Assembly: GCF_030145185.1 (NCBI RefSeq)
Contig: NZ_JAQYWB010000039.1
Coordinates: 1-57,568, forward strand
Direction: 5' to 3'
Origin: Desulfoluna sp.
Lineage (GTDB): Bacteria; Desulfobacterota; Desulfobacteria; Desulfobacterales; Desulfolunaceae
DNA: 57,568 nt
Shown here: one piece after another, positions 32,236 to 41,168 of the stretch
How the letters are laid out: the number at the start of each line of letters is the position of its first letter
Position numbering within the stretch: the stretch's first letter is position 1
Made by a program: the position numbers and the translations under genes
The notes under the pieces: generated by a model
The model's input: only the letters and a program-made list of their open reading frames with translations
Told to the model about the DNA's origin: nothing
Databases searched by the model: none

Positions 32236-32973
32236 ATGAGCGATTTTCTCCAATCCATTCGCAACCAGTCCAAAGACAAACGTTATCAGAGCAACAACCA
32301 GCCCCGTCGCCCCTACGACAACGCAAACAACTCAAGTAACGGAAGTCATCACAACCAGCAGCAGAGCCACCACAACAATCAGCAGTACCAAAGCAACCAG
32401 AACAATCAGAGCAACTACCATCGCAACAACGACACTCAGAACAACCAGAACAACTACAACCGAAACAACGACAACCGCCGATACAATCAGCAGCGCCCCC
32501 GTAACGATTTTGGCCAGAAAGACGAATCCCTCGGTCTGATCAAAGAACTTCTGGAGACGATGATCGCGCAGCAGAGTCAGGCCATGGAAATCCATGAACG
32601 CAGGACGTTGGCGGAAGAACGCAAGGCCGAGGCCATCGAAGATATTGCCAGCATCATCAGCTCTCTGGCCGGTGCCGAATTCCCCGCCATCGACAAGGTG
32701 GTGTCCGGTATGGACGCGGTGGCACGTGAGTTTGAAGAAGAAATGGCTCAAGATGAGGAAGAAGCCATCCTGGACGAGCCCGGCATCGATGAGACGCCGG
32801 CCATGGAACTTTCCAAGGATGAGATCATCGCCCTGATCAACAAAATGCGCGGCGAAGGGTCCACGTACAATGAAGTGGCGGCCCATCTCACCGACATGGG
32901 CCTGGCGACCTTCTCCGGCCGTGGCAAATGGCACGCCCAGACCATCCACCGGCTCTGCCAGCAGGAGAGCTAG
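32236..32973 (+). CDS. Asn/Gln/His-rich protein with recombinase-like C-terminal motif, 245 aa
   Basis: I choose ATG 32236 (MSDFLQSIRN) after CAGGAG. Residues 19-90 are a prion-like low-complexity tract dominated by Asn, Gln, His and Arg. Residues 97-145 form a charged, coiled-coil-like helix (LGLIKELLETMIAQQSQAME), and residues 165-190 are acidic. Residues 195-241 (IIALINKMRGEGSTYNEVAA, GRGKWHAQTIHRLC) resemble the helix-turn-helix at the end of serine-recombinase domains, but no catalytic domain is present. It may be a DNA- or RNA-associated condensate-forming protein; that is inference. A strong terminator follows. Confidence 0.65.
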   Translation: MSDFLQSIRNQSKDKRYQSNNQPRRPYDNANNSSNGSHHNQQQSHHNNQQYQSNQNNQSNYHRNNDTQNNQNNYNRNNDNRRYNQQRPRNDFGQKDESLGLIKELLETMIAQQSQAMEIHERRTLAEERKAEAIEDIASIISSLAGAEFPAIDKVVSGMDAVAREFEEEMAQDEEEAILDEPGIDETPAMELSKDEIIALINKMRGEGSTYNEVAAHLTDMGLATFSGRGKWHAQTIHRLCQQES

Positions 32974-33013
32974 CCTCATCTGGAGAGACCCGAAAAAAAG
33001 ACCAAAAAACAAA

Positions 33014-33050
33014 AGGCCGACCTCTTTCTAAAAAAGAGATCGGCCTTTTT
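33014..33050. terminator. Bidirectional terminator
   Basis: AGGCCGACCTCTTT and AAAGAGATCGGCCT form a long stem flanked by A and T runs. It separates the Asn-rich gene from the converging HNH gene. Confidence 0.9.
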
Positions 33051-33078
33051 GTTCGTTCAACACGCAATGGGGAAAGGG

Positions 33079-33378
33079 CTATACACCACCCTTTTTTACG
33101 CCTTCAAGCCAGGCGTCCCATTCCATGGGAAGGAGCTGCTTCTTTTGGGTGTTACACGCCTTGCAGCAGGGCACCACATTGCCTTTGGTGGTTTTCCCGC
33201 CTCGAGCCAGGGGGACCACATGATCCATGGTGAGCTCGGCAGGCTTCACCGGCTGCTCACACCAGTAGCAGATGCCTTTATCACAACGGCGCTTCCACCA
33301 CTGGCTCTGGCGCATCTCCCGTGCCTTTTGACGCTCTTTTTTAATCGCACCTTCGTCGACACCCACATACCAGTCCAT
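33079..33378 (-). CDS. HNH endonuclease family protein, 99 aa
   Basis: A compact HNH nuclease: zinc-knuckle cysteines CYWC (37-40) and C72/C75 in VVPCCKACN surround the ββα-metal motif. MDHVVPLARGGKTTKGN supplies Asp52-His53 and the central Asn67. It is basic and nearly all nuclease domain. Stand-alone HNH proteins like this are often housekeeping genes of unknown target. It lies 9 bp past the era stop in the same direction, so it is likely the last gene of the engB-era unit. No restriction partner is nearby. Confidence 0.85.
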   Translation of the reverse strand: MDWYVGVDEGAIKKERQKAREMRQSQWWKRRCDKGICYWCEQPVKPAELTMDHVVPLARGGKTTKGNVVPCCKACNTQKKQLLPMEWDAWLEGVKKGGV

Positions 33379-33387
33379 ATCCGCTCC

Positions 33388-34287
33388 TTAAATGCCGAGG
33401 CGCCTGATGGCCTTGGTATCCGTACACCAGTTCTTCTCCACCCGGACAAAAAGCTTCAGGAAGACCTTTTTCCCCACCATCTCTTCGATGGCATATCGGG
33501 CCTCTTCTCCAATGGATTTGAGTTTGCTGCCGTTTTTCCCAATGATGATGCCCTTCTGGGAATCCCGCTCCACATGAATGGTCGCCTCGATATGCACCAG
33601 CTTCTTCTCGCGCTCGAAGGTATCCACCGTGACCGCCGTGGAGTAGGGAATCTCCTGGCCGGTAAGACGAAAGATCTTTTCCCGGACCATTTCCGCCACA
33701 AAGAAACGCTCGGGCAGATCGGTGATGACATCCTCAGGGTAAAAGGGAGGTCCCTCGGGCATAATTTTGGCAATTTCAGCGAGCAGGGTGTCCACCTGGT
33801 CGCCATGCTTGGCTGAGAGAGGAACGATGGCATGAAAGGCATGAATGCCCCGCCATTTTTCAATATGAGTCAGGACCTCGGGTTTTTTGATCCGATCCAC
33901 TTTATTAAGGCCCAGAATCACCGGGCGATTGACCTTCTGGAGCTGTTTCACCAGGTAGGCATCCGACTCCTCATCCGGCTCATATACGTCGGTCATCAAG
34001 ATCACCACATCCACGTCACCCAAGGCGGTCAGGGCCACGTCCACCATGCGCACGTTCAGCGCACGGCTGGCCTTATGAACACCGGGAGTGTCCACAAAAA
34101 CCAGCTGCATCTCCGGTCGGTGGACCACACCGAGAATCCGATGCCGTGTGGTCTGGGGCTTTCGCGAGGTAATGGAGAGTTTCTCACCCAGCAATTTGTT
34201 CAACAGGGTCGATTTCCCAGCGTTGGGAGCCCCCACCAGGGCCACAAACCCACTTTTAAATCCGTTAAAATCGTGTTGCTTTTCCAT
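33388..34287 (-). CDS. era: GTPase Era
   Basis: A 299-aa Era GTPase, needed for 16S rRNA maturation and 30S assembly. G1 GAPNAGKST (19-27), G2 TTRHRI, G3 DTPGVH and G4 NKVD are present. The C-terminal KH domain (IIIGKNGSKLKSIGEEARYA) is complete. Only 3 bp separate it from engB, so the two ribosome-assembly GTPases form an operon. Start MEKQHDFNGF is preceded by GGAGGAGT, which lies in the engB end. Confidence 0.95.
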   Translation of the reverse strand: MEKQHDFNGFKSGFVALVGAPNAGKSTLLNKLLGEKLSITSRKPQTTRHRILGVVHRPEMQLVFVDTPGVHKASRALNVRMVDVALTALGDVDVVILMTDVYEPDEESDAYLVKQLQKVNRPVILGLNKVDRIKKPEVLTHIEKWRGIHAFHAIVPLSAKHGDQVDTLLAEIAKIMPEGPPFYPEDVITDLPERFFVAEMVREKIFRLTGQEIPYSTAVTVDTFEREKKLVHIEATIHVERDSQKGIIIGKNGSKLKSIGEEARYAIEEMVGKKVFLKLFVRVEKNWCTDTKAIRRLGI

Positions 34288-34290
34288 TTT

Positions 34291-34899
34291 TTACTCCTCC
34301 GCCGACAAGGCGGCCGGTGATCCGATCAACTCTGTTATGGCCTGCCAGGTCTCCTCACAACCACTCCGTGAAAGAGTGGAAAAAGGAATCAACTGGCTGC
34401 TTTTCAGTCCCAATTCTTTGGCAATACGTGCCACATTGCCCTGCCGCTTGTTGTTGGAAAATTTATCCGCTTTCGTCAGCACAACGCGGAAAGGAATGCC
34501 GTGGGCCCGAAACCACTCAATAAGGTTGAACTCATCTTCCCGGGGAGAGCGCCTGATATCGATAAGAAGCAGCGCCCCTTTAAGCGATCGGCGCTCGGCC
34601 AGATAGCTTTCCACCATGGGCCCCCACTCTTTGACCACCCGCTTGGGGACCTTGGCATATCCGAACCCCGGAAGGTCCACGAAGGTAAAGGCATCGTTGA
34701 TGTCAAAAAAATTGACCAGCTGGGTACGCCCCGGAGTGGAGCTGGTTTTCACCAGACGCTTTCGGTTCACCAACACGTTAATAAGGGACGATTTCCCTAC
34801 GTTGGACCGTCCGGCAAAGGCAATCTCCGGAAGCCGAAGCGGCGGGTACTGGTCAGGCTTCACCGCACTGGTGACGAACTCGGCTGAGATGATTTTCAT
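34291..34899 (-). CDS. engB: Ribosome biogenesis GTP-binding protein EngB/YsxC
   Basis: A 202-aa EngB, which acts in 50S subunit assembly. Motifs: G1 GRSNVGKSS (30-38), G2 TSSTPGRTQ, G3 DLPGFGYAKVP, and G4 TKADK. I choose ATG 34899 (MKIISAEF) after CAGGAAAG; an in-frame start at 34938 lacks such a site. It is the first gene of the engB-era-HNH set. Length and motif spacing are typical. Confidence 0.94.
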   Translation of the reverse strand: MKIISAEFVTSAVKPDQYPPLRLPEIAFAGRSNVGKSSLINVLVNRKRLVKTSSTPGRTQLVNFFDINDAFTFVDLPGFGYAKVPKRVVKEWGPMVESYLAERRSLKGALLLIDIRRSPREDEFNLIEWFRAHGIPFRVVLTKADKFSNNKRQGNVARIAKELGLKSSQLIPFSTLSRSGCEETWQAITELIGSPAALSAEE

Positions 34900-35092
34900 G
34901 GTCTGCTTCTTTCCTGGCGGCCCTGCAAAGGACATCACGCCGCCGCGTCATAAACGACGACGCTTGGGGCGCAGCCGTTTTGGGTATACAACGAAAAGCC
35001 CGGGCCATGGGGCTCCGGGCGTATATTTCAAGCACAATTTCGGATAAGAAGGGCATCCCTTCTTCCGAGTGTATTCATATCTTTACCACAAC

Positions 35093-35132
35093 CGAGAGGG
35101 CCTCTGCTACAAAAAAAGAAGAGCCCCTCTCG
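35093..35132. terminator. Terminator downstream of hisG
   Basis: CGAGAGGGCCTC and GAGCCCCTCTCG form a 12-bp stem with one mismatch, just after the hisG stop on the minus strand. Confidence 0.8.
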
Positions 35133-35139
35133 ATTTTAG

Positions 35140-36021
35140 CTACTTGTGAATCACCTTGTTCAGCGGGTATTCGATAATGCCTTCGGCGCCCTCCTTGAGA
35201 AGCCGGGGAATAAGATCCCGCACCGCACTGGAATCCACCACGGTCTCCACCGAAAGCCAGTCCGACTTGTACAGATGCGCCACCGTGGGGGCATGAAGGC
35301 TGGGGAGCATCGCCACCACCCGCGCCGCATCCGCCTCCGAGACGTTCATCTTAAGCCCCACCAGCTGACCGGCCACCAAGGCCCCTTTCAGGAGCATGGC
35401 CATCTCTTCAATCTTCTCCCGCTTGGCCGGATCGGCCCAGGCCTCCCGGTTGGCGATAAGCTGGGTGTTGGTCTGCATGAGCTCATGGATCACCCGAAGC
35501 CCATGGGCTTTGATGGTGCTCTCCGTTTCGGTAATCTCGACGATGGCGTCGGCCAGGCCGGACACCACCTTCGCCTCGGTGGCACCCCAGGAAAATTTCA
35601 CCTTGACGTCGATGCCCCGGTCGGCAAAAAACCGTTTCGTGACCCCCACCAGCTCGGTGGAGACGGTTTTCCCCCGAAGGTCTTCAAGGGTCTGCACCGG
35701 AGAATCATAGGCCACGGCCACCACCCAGCGAGCTGGTTTGGCACTCACCTTGGAGTAAACCAGGTCCGTCACCACCTGAACGTCCGATTCGTACTCACCG
35801 ATCCAATCCAGGCCGGTGAGCCCCACATCCAGGGTGCCGTTTTCCACGTTGATGGCCATCTCCTGAGCCCTGCAGAGGGCACAGGTGATGGTGTCGTCAT
35901 CGATTCCGGGGAAATAACTTCGCCCGCTTACCGATACATTCCAGCCGGCCTTTTTGAAGAGGGCGAGGGTCGCCTCCTGAAGGCTGCCTTTGGGAAGTCC
36001 AAGTTTCAACTGCTCGTTCAT
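35140..36021 (-). CDS. hisG: ATP phosphoribosyltransferase, long form
   Basis: A 293-aa HisG, first enzyme of histidine synthesis (ATP + PRPP to phosphoribosyl-ATP). N-terminal LGLPKGSLQEATLALFKKAG, then VGLTGLDWIGEY and the PRPP loop in IVEITETESTIKAHGLRV. The C-terminal domain of about 75 residues (KLNVSEADAARVVAMLPSLH-like here as KMNVSEADAARVVAML) is the ACT-like histidine-sensing part of the long form, so no HisZ is needed. ATG 36021 follows TGGAG; an upstream in-frame start exists. hisI lies 230 bp upstream in the same direction; other his genes are absent. Confidence 0.93.
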   Translation of the reverse strand: MNEQLKLGLPKGSLQEATLALFKKAGWNVSVSGRSYFPGIDDDTITCALCRAQEMAINVENGTLDVGLTGLDWIGEYESDVQVVTDLVYSKVSAKPARWVVAVAYDSPVQTLEDLRGKTVSTELVGVTKRFFADRGIDVKVKFSWGATEAKVVSGLADAIVEITETESTIKAHGLRVIHELMQTNTQLIANREAWADPAKREKIEEMAMLLKGALVAGQLVGLKMNVSEADAARVVAMLPSLHAPTVAHLYKSDWLSVETVVDSSAVRDLIPRLLKEGAEGIIEYPLNKVIHK

Positions 36022-36253
36022 ACACACTCCATGCATGAAGGCTTCGTCAACCCACCGAAGACTTCGGTCTGAGCCCGACACATCACGCACCGGTCCCCCC
36101 TCAAAGAGAGAGCCCCTGCCGGGCGTCCATCAAAATCCAGGTCGCCACCCTAAGTTTTATCCCCTGAGAACAAAATACCGACGACCCCTTCTTACGCATC
36201 GATCATGACTCGTGCAGCGGTCATTTTTTCGAAGGCCCCATTTTTCGAGGCCC

Positions 36254-36631
36254 TTATTTTTTATAGACCTCATCCGGGTCAAAGAGGGGGGATCCTGTCA
36301 CCACAAGCGAATCCCCTTCCATCTTTCGGAAAAAACAGCTCTTGTACCCCAGATGGCAGGCGGCTCCGCCCTTCTGAACCACCTTAAGCAGGACCGTATC
36401 CGAATCGCAGTCAATGCGGATCTCTTTGACGAGTTGCTCGTTTCCGGAGCTTTCACCCTTGACCCATAGTTTGCTTCGAGACCGGCTGAAATACGTCGCT
36501 TTTCCCGTCTCCACCGTGAGCTTGAAGGCCTCTTCGTTCATAAAGGCCACCATGAGCACGTCCCCGCTCTCCCAATCCTGCACCACCGCCGGAAGAAGCC
36601 CATCAAATTTTGTATAATCCAGTTCTACCAT
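36254..36631 (-). CDS. hisI: Phosphoribosyl-AMP cyclohydrolase
   Basis: A 125-aa HisI, monofunctional, opening the adenine ring of PR-AMP in step three of histidine synthesis. The metal motif DCDSD (74-78) and the zinc cysteines Cys92 and Cys99 in [11 protein letters not shown] are intact, as are [12 protein letters not shown] and the [19 protein letters not shown] block. No HisE domain is fused; hisE must be elsewhere. AGGAGATGG precedes the start. It shares the direction of hisG and is divergent from the PBP gene. Confidence 0.95.
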   Translation of the reverse strand: MVELDYTKFDGLLPAVVQDWESGDVLMVAFMNEEAFKLTVETGKATYFSRSRSKLWVKGESSGNEQLVKEIRIDCDSDTVLLKVVQKGGAACHLGYKSCFFRKMEGDSLVVTGSPLFDPDEVYKK

Positions 36632-36872
36632 TCCATCTCCTTGATATATCGTAAAACGTTACTGCCGAGCCAGTCATGCTTCCTTGCCTAATCGTTGCCT
36701 TCGTCCTTGTCAATTGCTTTTTCATTCCCGCCCCTTGCATCAGAGGCGAATCCTTGATAGTTTTTTTCGATTGTACTATGACATCCGACAAACTTGATAA
36801 ACATCCGAAGCCCTCCTCACCTTCGTCCCGAGAGAGGCCGCACAGGTTATTCATACAAACGAAGAGACTCTC

Positions 36873-39338
36873 ATGACCGCACCCTCCGATCCCAGTGACC
36901 CGAATGCAGGCCACGATCACCAGCCGAATCTCGTAAAAAAAGAGCGACACCTGTTGCGTCTGCTCTTAAAAATAGCGTTCCTGGGGTTCTGCCTGGCCCT
37001 GGTTGCCGGCGTCTCCATCTACCTATACTTCAGCGCCGATCTCCCTAAAATTGCCAGCTTAAGAGACTACCGCCCCCCCACAGTCACCGTGGTCACCTCC
37101 GACGACGGTCGAAAAATCGGGGAGTTCTTCCGGGAACGCCGCATCGTCATTCCCCTGACCGAGATGCCACCCCAACTGCTCCAGGCCTTTGTCTCGGCCG
37201 AGGATGCCCGCTTTTACAAACACCGGGGCATCGATCTCTTCAGCATCATCCGGGCCTTTACCAAAAACCTGAAGGCCGGTGCCATCGTCCAGGGAGGCAG
37301 CACCATCACCCAGCAGGTGACAAAATCCTTCTTTCTCACCCCGGCGCGGAACTACACCCGAAAAATCAAGGAGGCGATCCTGGCTTACCGCCTGGATAAA
37401 AGCTTTGCAAAAAATGAGGTCCTCTACCTCTACCTGAACCAGATCTACCTGGGCCACGGTGCTTACGGGGTAGAAGCCGCTGCAGAGAACTACTTCGGCA
37501 AAAAATCCAAAGACCTTAACCTGGCAGAATGCGCCATCCTCGCCGGCCTCCCCCAGGCCCCCAGCCGCTACTCCCCTTTCCGGTACAAAGAAAAGGCCAA
37601 ACAGCGGCAAATTTATGTCCTCAACCGCATGGTGGAGGAGGGCTACATCACCAACATCGATGCCACCGAGGCCATCAACACCCCGCTGGACATCAAACCC
37701 CGACGCAACTGGTATATTGAAAAGGTCCCCTGCTATACCGAATACGTGCGTCGCTATGTGGAAAAAAAATACGGCGCCGATGCCCTCTACGAAGGGGGGC
37801 TGAAAATCCAGACGGCGGTGAACATCGAGATGCAGAAAATCGCCCGAAAGGCCGTCACGCAGGGTCTTGAGGCCCTGGACCGGCGTCAGGGCTATCGCGG
37901 CCCCCTGGGCCACCTGACGCCCGCTGAGATGGAGAAAACCGCGACCGAGATCACCCTGGAGATAGAAGGGAAAAACATCACCGAAGGGTCTGTTCTTAAA
38001 GGGGTGGTGGAACAAGTCGATGATAAAAATGGCGAAGTGCTCGTCCGATGCGGCACCCGACGCGGCGTGATCCCCCTGGCCAATATGAAATGGGCCAGAA
38101 AGCCCAACAACGCCCGAGGTTACTGGCAGGACCGCCTCAAAAAACCCGGAGACGCCCTAACCGTGGGTGACCTCATCCTCGTCAAGATCACAGGCCAATA
38201 CGATGGCAAGCTGGAGTGGACCCGAAGCGGTTCCAGCGAGCAAACTCTGGAGCTACTCAGCAAGTCCGAGCTCTGGTCCCTGGCCCTTCACCAGGAACCC
38301 TTCTCGGAGGCGGCACTCCTCTCCATTGAGGCCGACACCGGATATGTCAAGGCGATGATCGGAGGACGGGATTTCCTGAACAGCCAATTCAACCGGGCCA
38401 CCCAATCCAGGCGACAGCCTGGCTCCGCCTTCAAACCCATTGTCTACGCCGCCGCCATTGACAAAGGGTACACCCCGGCCACCGTCATCATCGACTCCCC
38501 GGTGGTCTATCTGGATGAAAACAGGGACTTCACCTGGAAACCCAACAACTACGAGCGCACCTTCCACGGAGCCACCCTGTTGCGGGAAGCCCTCACCAAA
38601 TCCATGAACATCATCACCATCAAAGTCTTAAAAGAGATCGGGGTCAACTACGCCATCGATTATGCGGGACGGCTGGGCATCACCTCGCCCATTAATAAAG
38701 ACCTCTCCATCGCCCTGGGCTCTTCCGGGGTCTCCCTTCTTGAGCTGGTACGCGCCTACTCGGTCTTTGCCAACCTGGGTTATCTGGTGGAGCCCACCTT
38801 CATTACCCGGATTGAAGACCGTGACGGCACCGTCCTGGAAGAGGCCATCCCCATCAAAAACCAGGCCATCGAACCCGCCACCGCTTACCTCATGACCAGC
38901 CTGCTGAAAAGCGTGGTGGAACAGGGCACCGGTCGCCGCGTTCGAAAACTGGGTCGCCCCGCAGCGGGTAAAACCGGGACCACCAACAACCTCTACGACG
39001 CCTGGTTCATGGGCTACACCCCCACGTACGTCACCGGCGTCTGGGTGGGTAACGACCAGAAATCGCCCCTGGGCAAAAGCGAAACCGGCTCCCGCGCCGC
39101 CAGCCCCATCTGGCTCGATTTCATGAAAGGCATCCTCGCCAAAAAACCGGTGAAGGTCTTTGAAATTCCACCAGGGGTCGTCTTCACCAAAATTGACGCC
39201 GAAACGGGCCTCCTTCCCGGCACCGACACCCAAAAAACCCTCTTCGAATGCTTCAAAGAAGGCACCGTCCCCACCGAACAGTCCCACCCCCTCACCCAGG
39301 AAGCCGACCACGACGAGGTCTTCAAGGAAAATCTGTAA
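36873..39338 (+). CDS. mrcA: Class A penicillin-binding protein, PBP1A type
   Basis: An 821-aa bifunctional peptidoglycan synthase. One TM helix at about 31-52, transglycosylase domain with catalytic Glu110 in SAEDARFYKHRGID and GGSTITQQVTKSFFL. An OB-like insert follows (about 370-455, typical of PBP1A), then the transpeptidase with Ser518 in RQPGSAFKP, SMN (577-579) and KTGTT (700-704). It polymerises and crosslinks glycan in the periplasm. The start follows GAAGAGAC. It is transcribed alone, divergent from hisI. The sequence after the stop lacks a clear terminator but has a decayed gene-terminal repeat. Confidence 0.94.
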   Translation: MTAPSDPSDPNAGHDHQPNLVKKERHLLRLLLKIAFLGFCLALVAGVSIYLYFSADLPKIASLRDYRPPTVTVVTSDDGRKIGEFFRERRIVIPLTEMPPQLLQAFVSAEDARFYKHRGIDLFSIIRAFTKNLKAGAIVQGGSTITQQVTKSFFLTPARNYTRKIKEAILAYRLDKSFAKNEVLYLYLNQIYLGHGAYGVEAAAENYFGKKSKDLNLAECAILAGLPQAPSRYSPFRYKEKAKQRQIYVLNRMVEEGYITNIDATEAINTPLDIKPRRNWYIEKVPCYTEYVRRYVEKKYGADALYEGGLKIQTAVNIEMQKIARKAVTQGLEALDRRQGYRGPLGHLTPAEMEKTATEITLEIEGKNITEGSVLKGVVEQVDDKNGEVLVRCGTRRGVIPLANMKWARKPNNARGYWQDRLKKPGDALTVGDLILVKITGQYDGKLEWTRSGSSEQTLELLSKSELWSLALHQEPFSEAALLSIEADTGYVKAMIGGRDFLNSQFNRATQSRRQPGSAFKPIVYAAAIDKGYTPATVIIDSPVVYLDENRDFTWKPNNYERTFHGATLLREALTKSMNIITIKVLKEIGVNYAIDYAGRLGITSPINKDLSIALGSSGVSLLELVRAYSVFANLGYLVEPTFITRIEDRDGTVLEEAIPIKNQAIEPATAYLMTSLLKSVVEQGTGRRVRKLGRPAAGKTGTTNNLYDAWFMGYTPTYVTGVWVGNDQKSPLGKSETGSRAASPIWLDFMKGILAKKPVKVFEIPPGVVFTKIDAETGLLPGTDTQKTLFECFKEGTVPTEQSHPLTQEADHDEVFKENL

Positions 39339-39393
39339 AAGAAAAATCCTTGCAAAAATGCTGGGAGTTCAGGATCTTGCAACTGACTCCCAA

Positions 39394-39433
39394 TGCACAT
39401 TCGCAACCTCGCTTTGAAGGGGGCTCACCCTGA
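39394..39433 (-). repeat. Decayed gene-terminal repeat
   Basis: CATTCGCAACCTCGCTTTGA, then AGGGGGCTCACCCTGAG: the family flank is clear, but the stem is altered. It lies right past the DUF523 stop, in that gene's orientation. Confidence 0.6.
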
Positions 39434-39434
39434 G

Positions 39435-39917
39435 TTACCCCATCCGCTCTTCCAGGGTATCGATCTCGGCTTCGCTGAAGACCCGAATGCCATGTTGTTC
39501 CAGGAGGGCGGCGGTGACGCCACGGCCAGGGATACGGGTACCGTTAAAACGGCCGTCGTAGATCAGGTGACTCCCGCAGGAGGGGCTGCGTTCCTGGAGG
39601 AGGGCAAAACGCACCCCCTTCTCTTGGCAAAAGCCCAGGGCTTTTCGGGCACCGCTCAAAAAGGCACCGGTGAGGTCGGCCCCTTGTTCCGTGGTGACCC
39701 GGGCCGCTCCGGTGAGCACGGCCTCCCCGCCCCCGTCCCCCGTGATTTCCGACGGATCCCGGGGGGTGGAAAGCCCTCCTTCCACCTCGGGACAAAAGAG
39801 CAGGGCCCGTCCCTCCCGAAGCCAGGTATGAATTCGAGGATCCACGGATTCAACCGGTGTCCCATTGTAGCGCACATTTTCTCCTGCCAGGCAGGCACTG
39901 ATCATCAACCGAAGCAT
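39435..39917 (-). CDS. DUF523 family protein
   Basis: A 160-aa DUF523 protein: MISACLAGENVRYNG at the start, FCPEVEGGLSTPRDPSEI, GADLTGAFLSGARKAL, RSPSCGSHLIYDGRF, and the terminal GVTAALLEQHGIRVFSE. Conserved cysteines (SACLAG, FCPE, PSCG) suggest a redox, sulfur or metal role; it is related to TudS thiouracil desulfurases. I choose ATG 39917 after GAAGGAAATG; the longer in-frame form has no such site. It converges with the PBP gene and is divergent from the antiporter pair. Confidence 0.9.
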   Translation of the reverse strand: MLRLMISACLAGENVRYNGTPVESVDPRIHTWLREGRALLFCPEVEGGLSTPRDPSEITGDGGGEAVLTGAARVTTEQGADLTGAFLSGARKALGFCQEKGVRFALLQERSPSCGSHLIYDGRFNGTRIPGRGVTAALLEQHGIRVFSEAEIDTLEERMG

Positions 39918-39995
39918 GTTTACATTTCCTTCAATCCATCTATATAATTGCGGCAACCATTCCTTATCATTCACTCTCCCAGGACAGGATGATTC

Positions 39996-41168
39996 ATGTC
40001 GATATTTATCACCCTCTTCACCATCCTTTTTTTCGCCCTGCTCGGTTACCACCTGGTCTATCGAAACCCAGGGGGACGTTTCCACCTCTCCGGTGCCGCC
40101 TTTCTTCTGGTGGGGTACCTGCTGGGTCCCGACCTGCTGGGGATCCTCGACGAAAAAACAGCGACGGAGCTCACCCCTTTAAGCGGATTGGTCACCGGCT
40201 GGGTGGGGCTGATGTACGGCCTTCAGCTCGACCTGCCTTTTATGAAGCGGCTGACCCCGCCTTTCCTGCTCTCGGTCTGTCTTGACACCGGGCTGACCCT
40301 GCTGATGTTTTTAGGCGGGACCTTCGTCCTTTTCCCCCTGTTGGGGCCGGAATACACCCTCTCTCTGGCCCTGACCATCGCCGCCACCGCCGCCTGCAGC
40401 TCCCAGGCCGCCCTTGTGATGGCCAGCCCAAGGCTGAAACCCACCCGTTCGGCCACCGCCTTGATGCGCATCGCCACCGCCGGCAGCCTCATCAGCCTCT
40501 GCATCTTTGCATCGGCGTTTTTCTTCAGCAGCCCAAGCCCCTCAGCCGATGGGCTCTCCATGGAGATCCGCACCGACCTGCCCACGATCCTGATGGCCAC
40601 GGCCGTCCTCGTGGTTCTTTACACTCTTTTTTTCTCCGAACGCCGTCGCCGGGAAGAGATGATCCTCATCGTCACGGGCATGGTGGTCCTCACCAGCGGC
40701 CTGGCAGCCTCCCACCATTTTCCGCCCCTGCTGGCCAACGGCATCACCGGTTTTTTTCTTGGGAACACCACCCGATACCGGGACCGCATTTTATCCATGG
40801 TGATCATCCTTGAAAAGCCCCTTTACCTGCTTTTGCTTATTTTACTGGGCGCACGCCACATCCCCTTGTCATCGGCCCTTCTGGGGACAGCCGCCCTTTA
40901 CCTCCTCCTTCGATCCCTGGCCAAAATGGGGGGGGGCTTTCTTATCTCCCTCTTACATACCGACATCGTCCTGCCCAAAAGCTCGGGAACCGGCCTTCTG
41001 GAACAGGGGGGCCTCGCCCTGGCCATCTGTTTTGATGCCCAGAACGCCTTCGCCAACCCTGTCACCCACAACCTTGTCACCGCCATTCTCCTGGCGACCC
41101 TGGTCAGTGACCTGACCGGACGACTCACCTGGGGAGACCTGGTCCCCGTGCGGGAGAAAAAGCCATGA
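39996..41168 (+). CDS. CPA-type antiporter-like membrane protein, first of pair
   Basis: A 390-aa protein with about 12 hydrophobic segments and the general layout of monovalent cation/proton antiporters. Pointers are an early GAAFLLVGYLLGPDLLGIL re-entrant-like motif (33-51), the GLQLDLPF segment, and the Ala/Ser-rich AATAACSSQAALVMASP stretch. No clear Asp-Asp ion pair can be placed in the usual position, so its ion is unknown and it may be an accessory subunit. Its last four bases overlap the start of a second antiporter gene (ATGA), which implies translational coupling and perhaps a heterodimer. Confidence 0.7.
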   Translation: MSIFITLFTILFFALLGYHLVYRNPGGRFHLSGAAFLLVGYLLGPDLLGILDEKTATELTPLSGLVTGWVGLMYGLQLDLPFMKRLTPPFLLSVCLDTGLTLLMFLGGTFVLFPLLGPEYTLSLALTIAATAACSSQAALVMASPRLKPTRSATALMRIATAGSLISLCIFASAFFFSSPSPSADGLSMEIRTDLPTILMATAVLVVLYTLFFSERRRREEMILIVTGMVVLTSGLAASHHFPPLLANGITGFFLGNTTRYRDRILSMVIILEKPLYLLLLILLGARHIPLSSALLGTAALYLLLRSLAKMGGGFLISLLHTDIVLPKSSGTGLLEQGGLALAICFDAQNAFANPVTHNLVTAILLATLVSDLTGRLTWGDLVPVREKKP

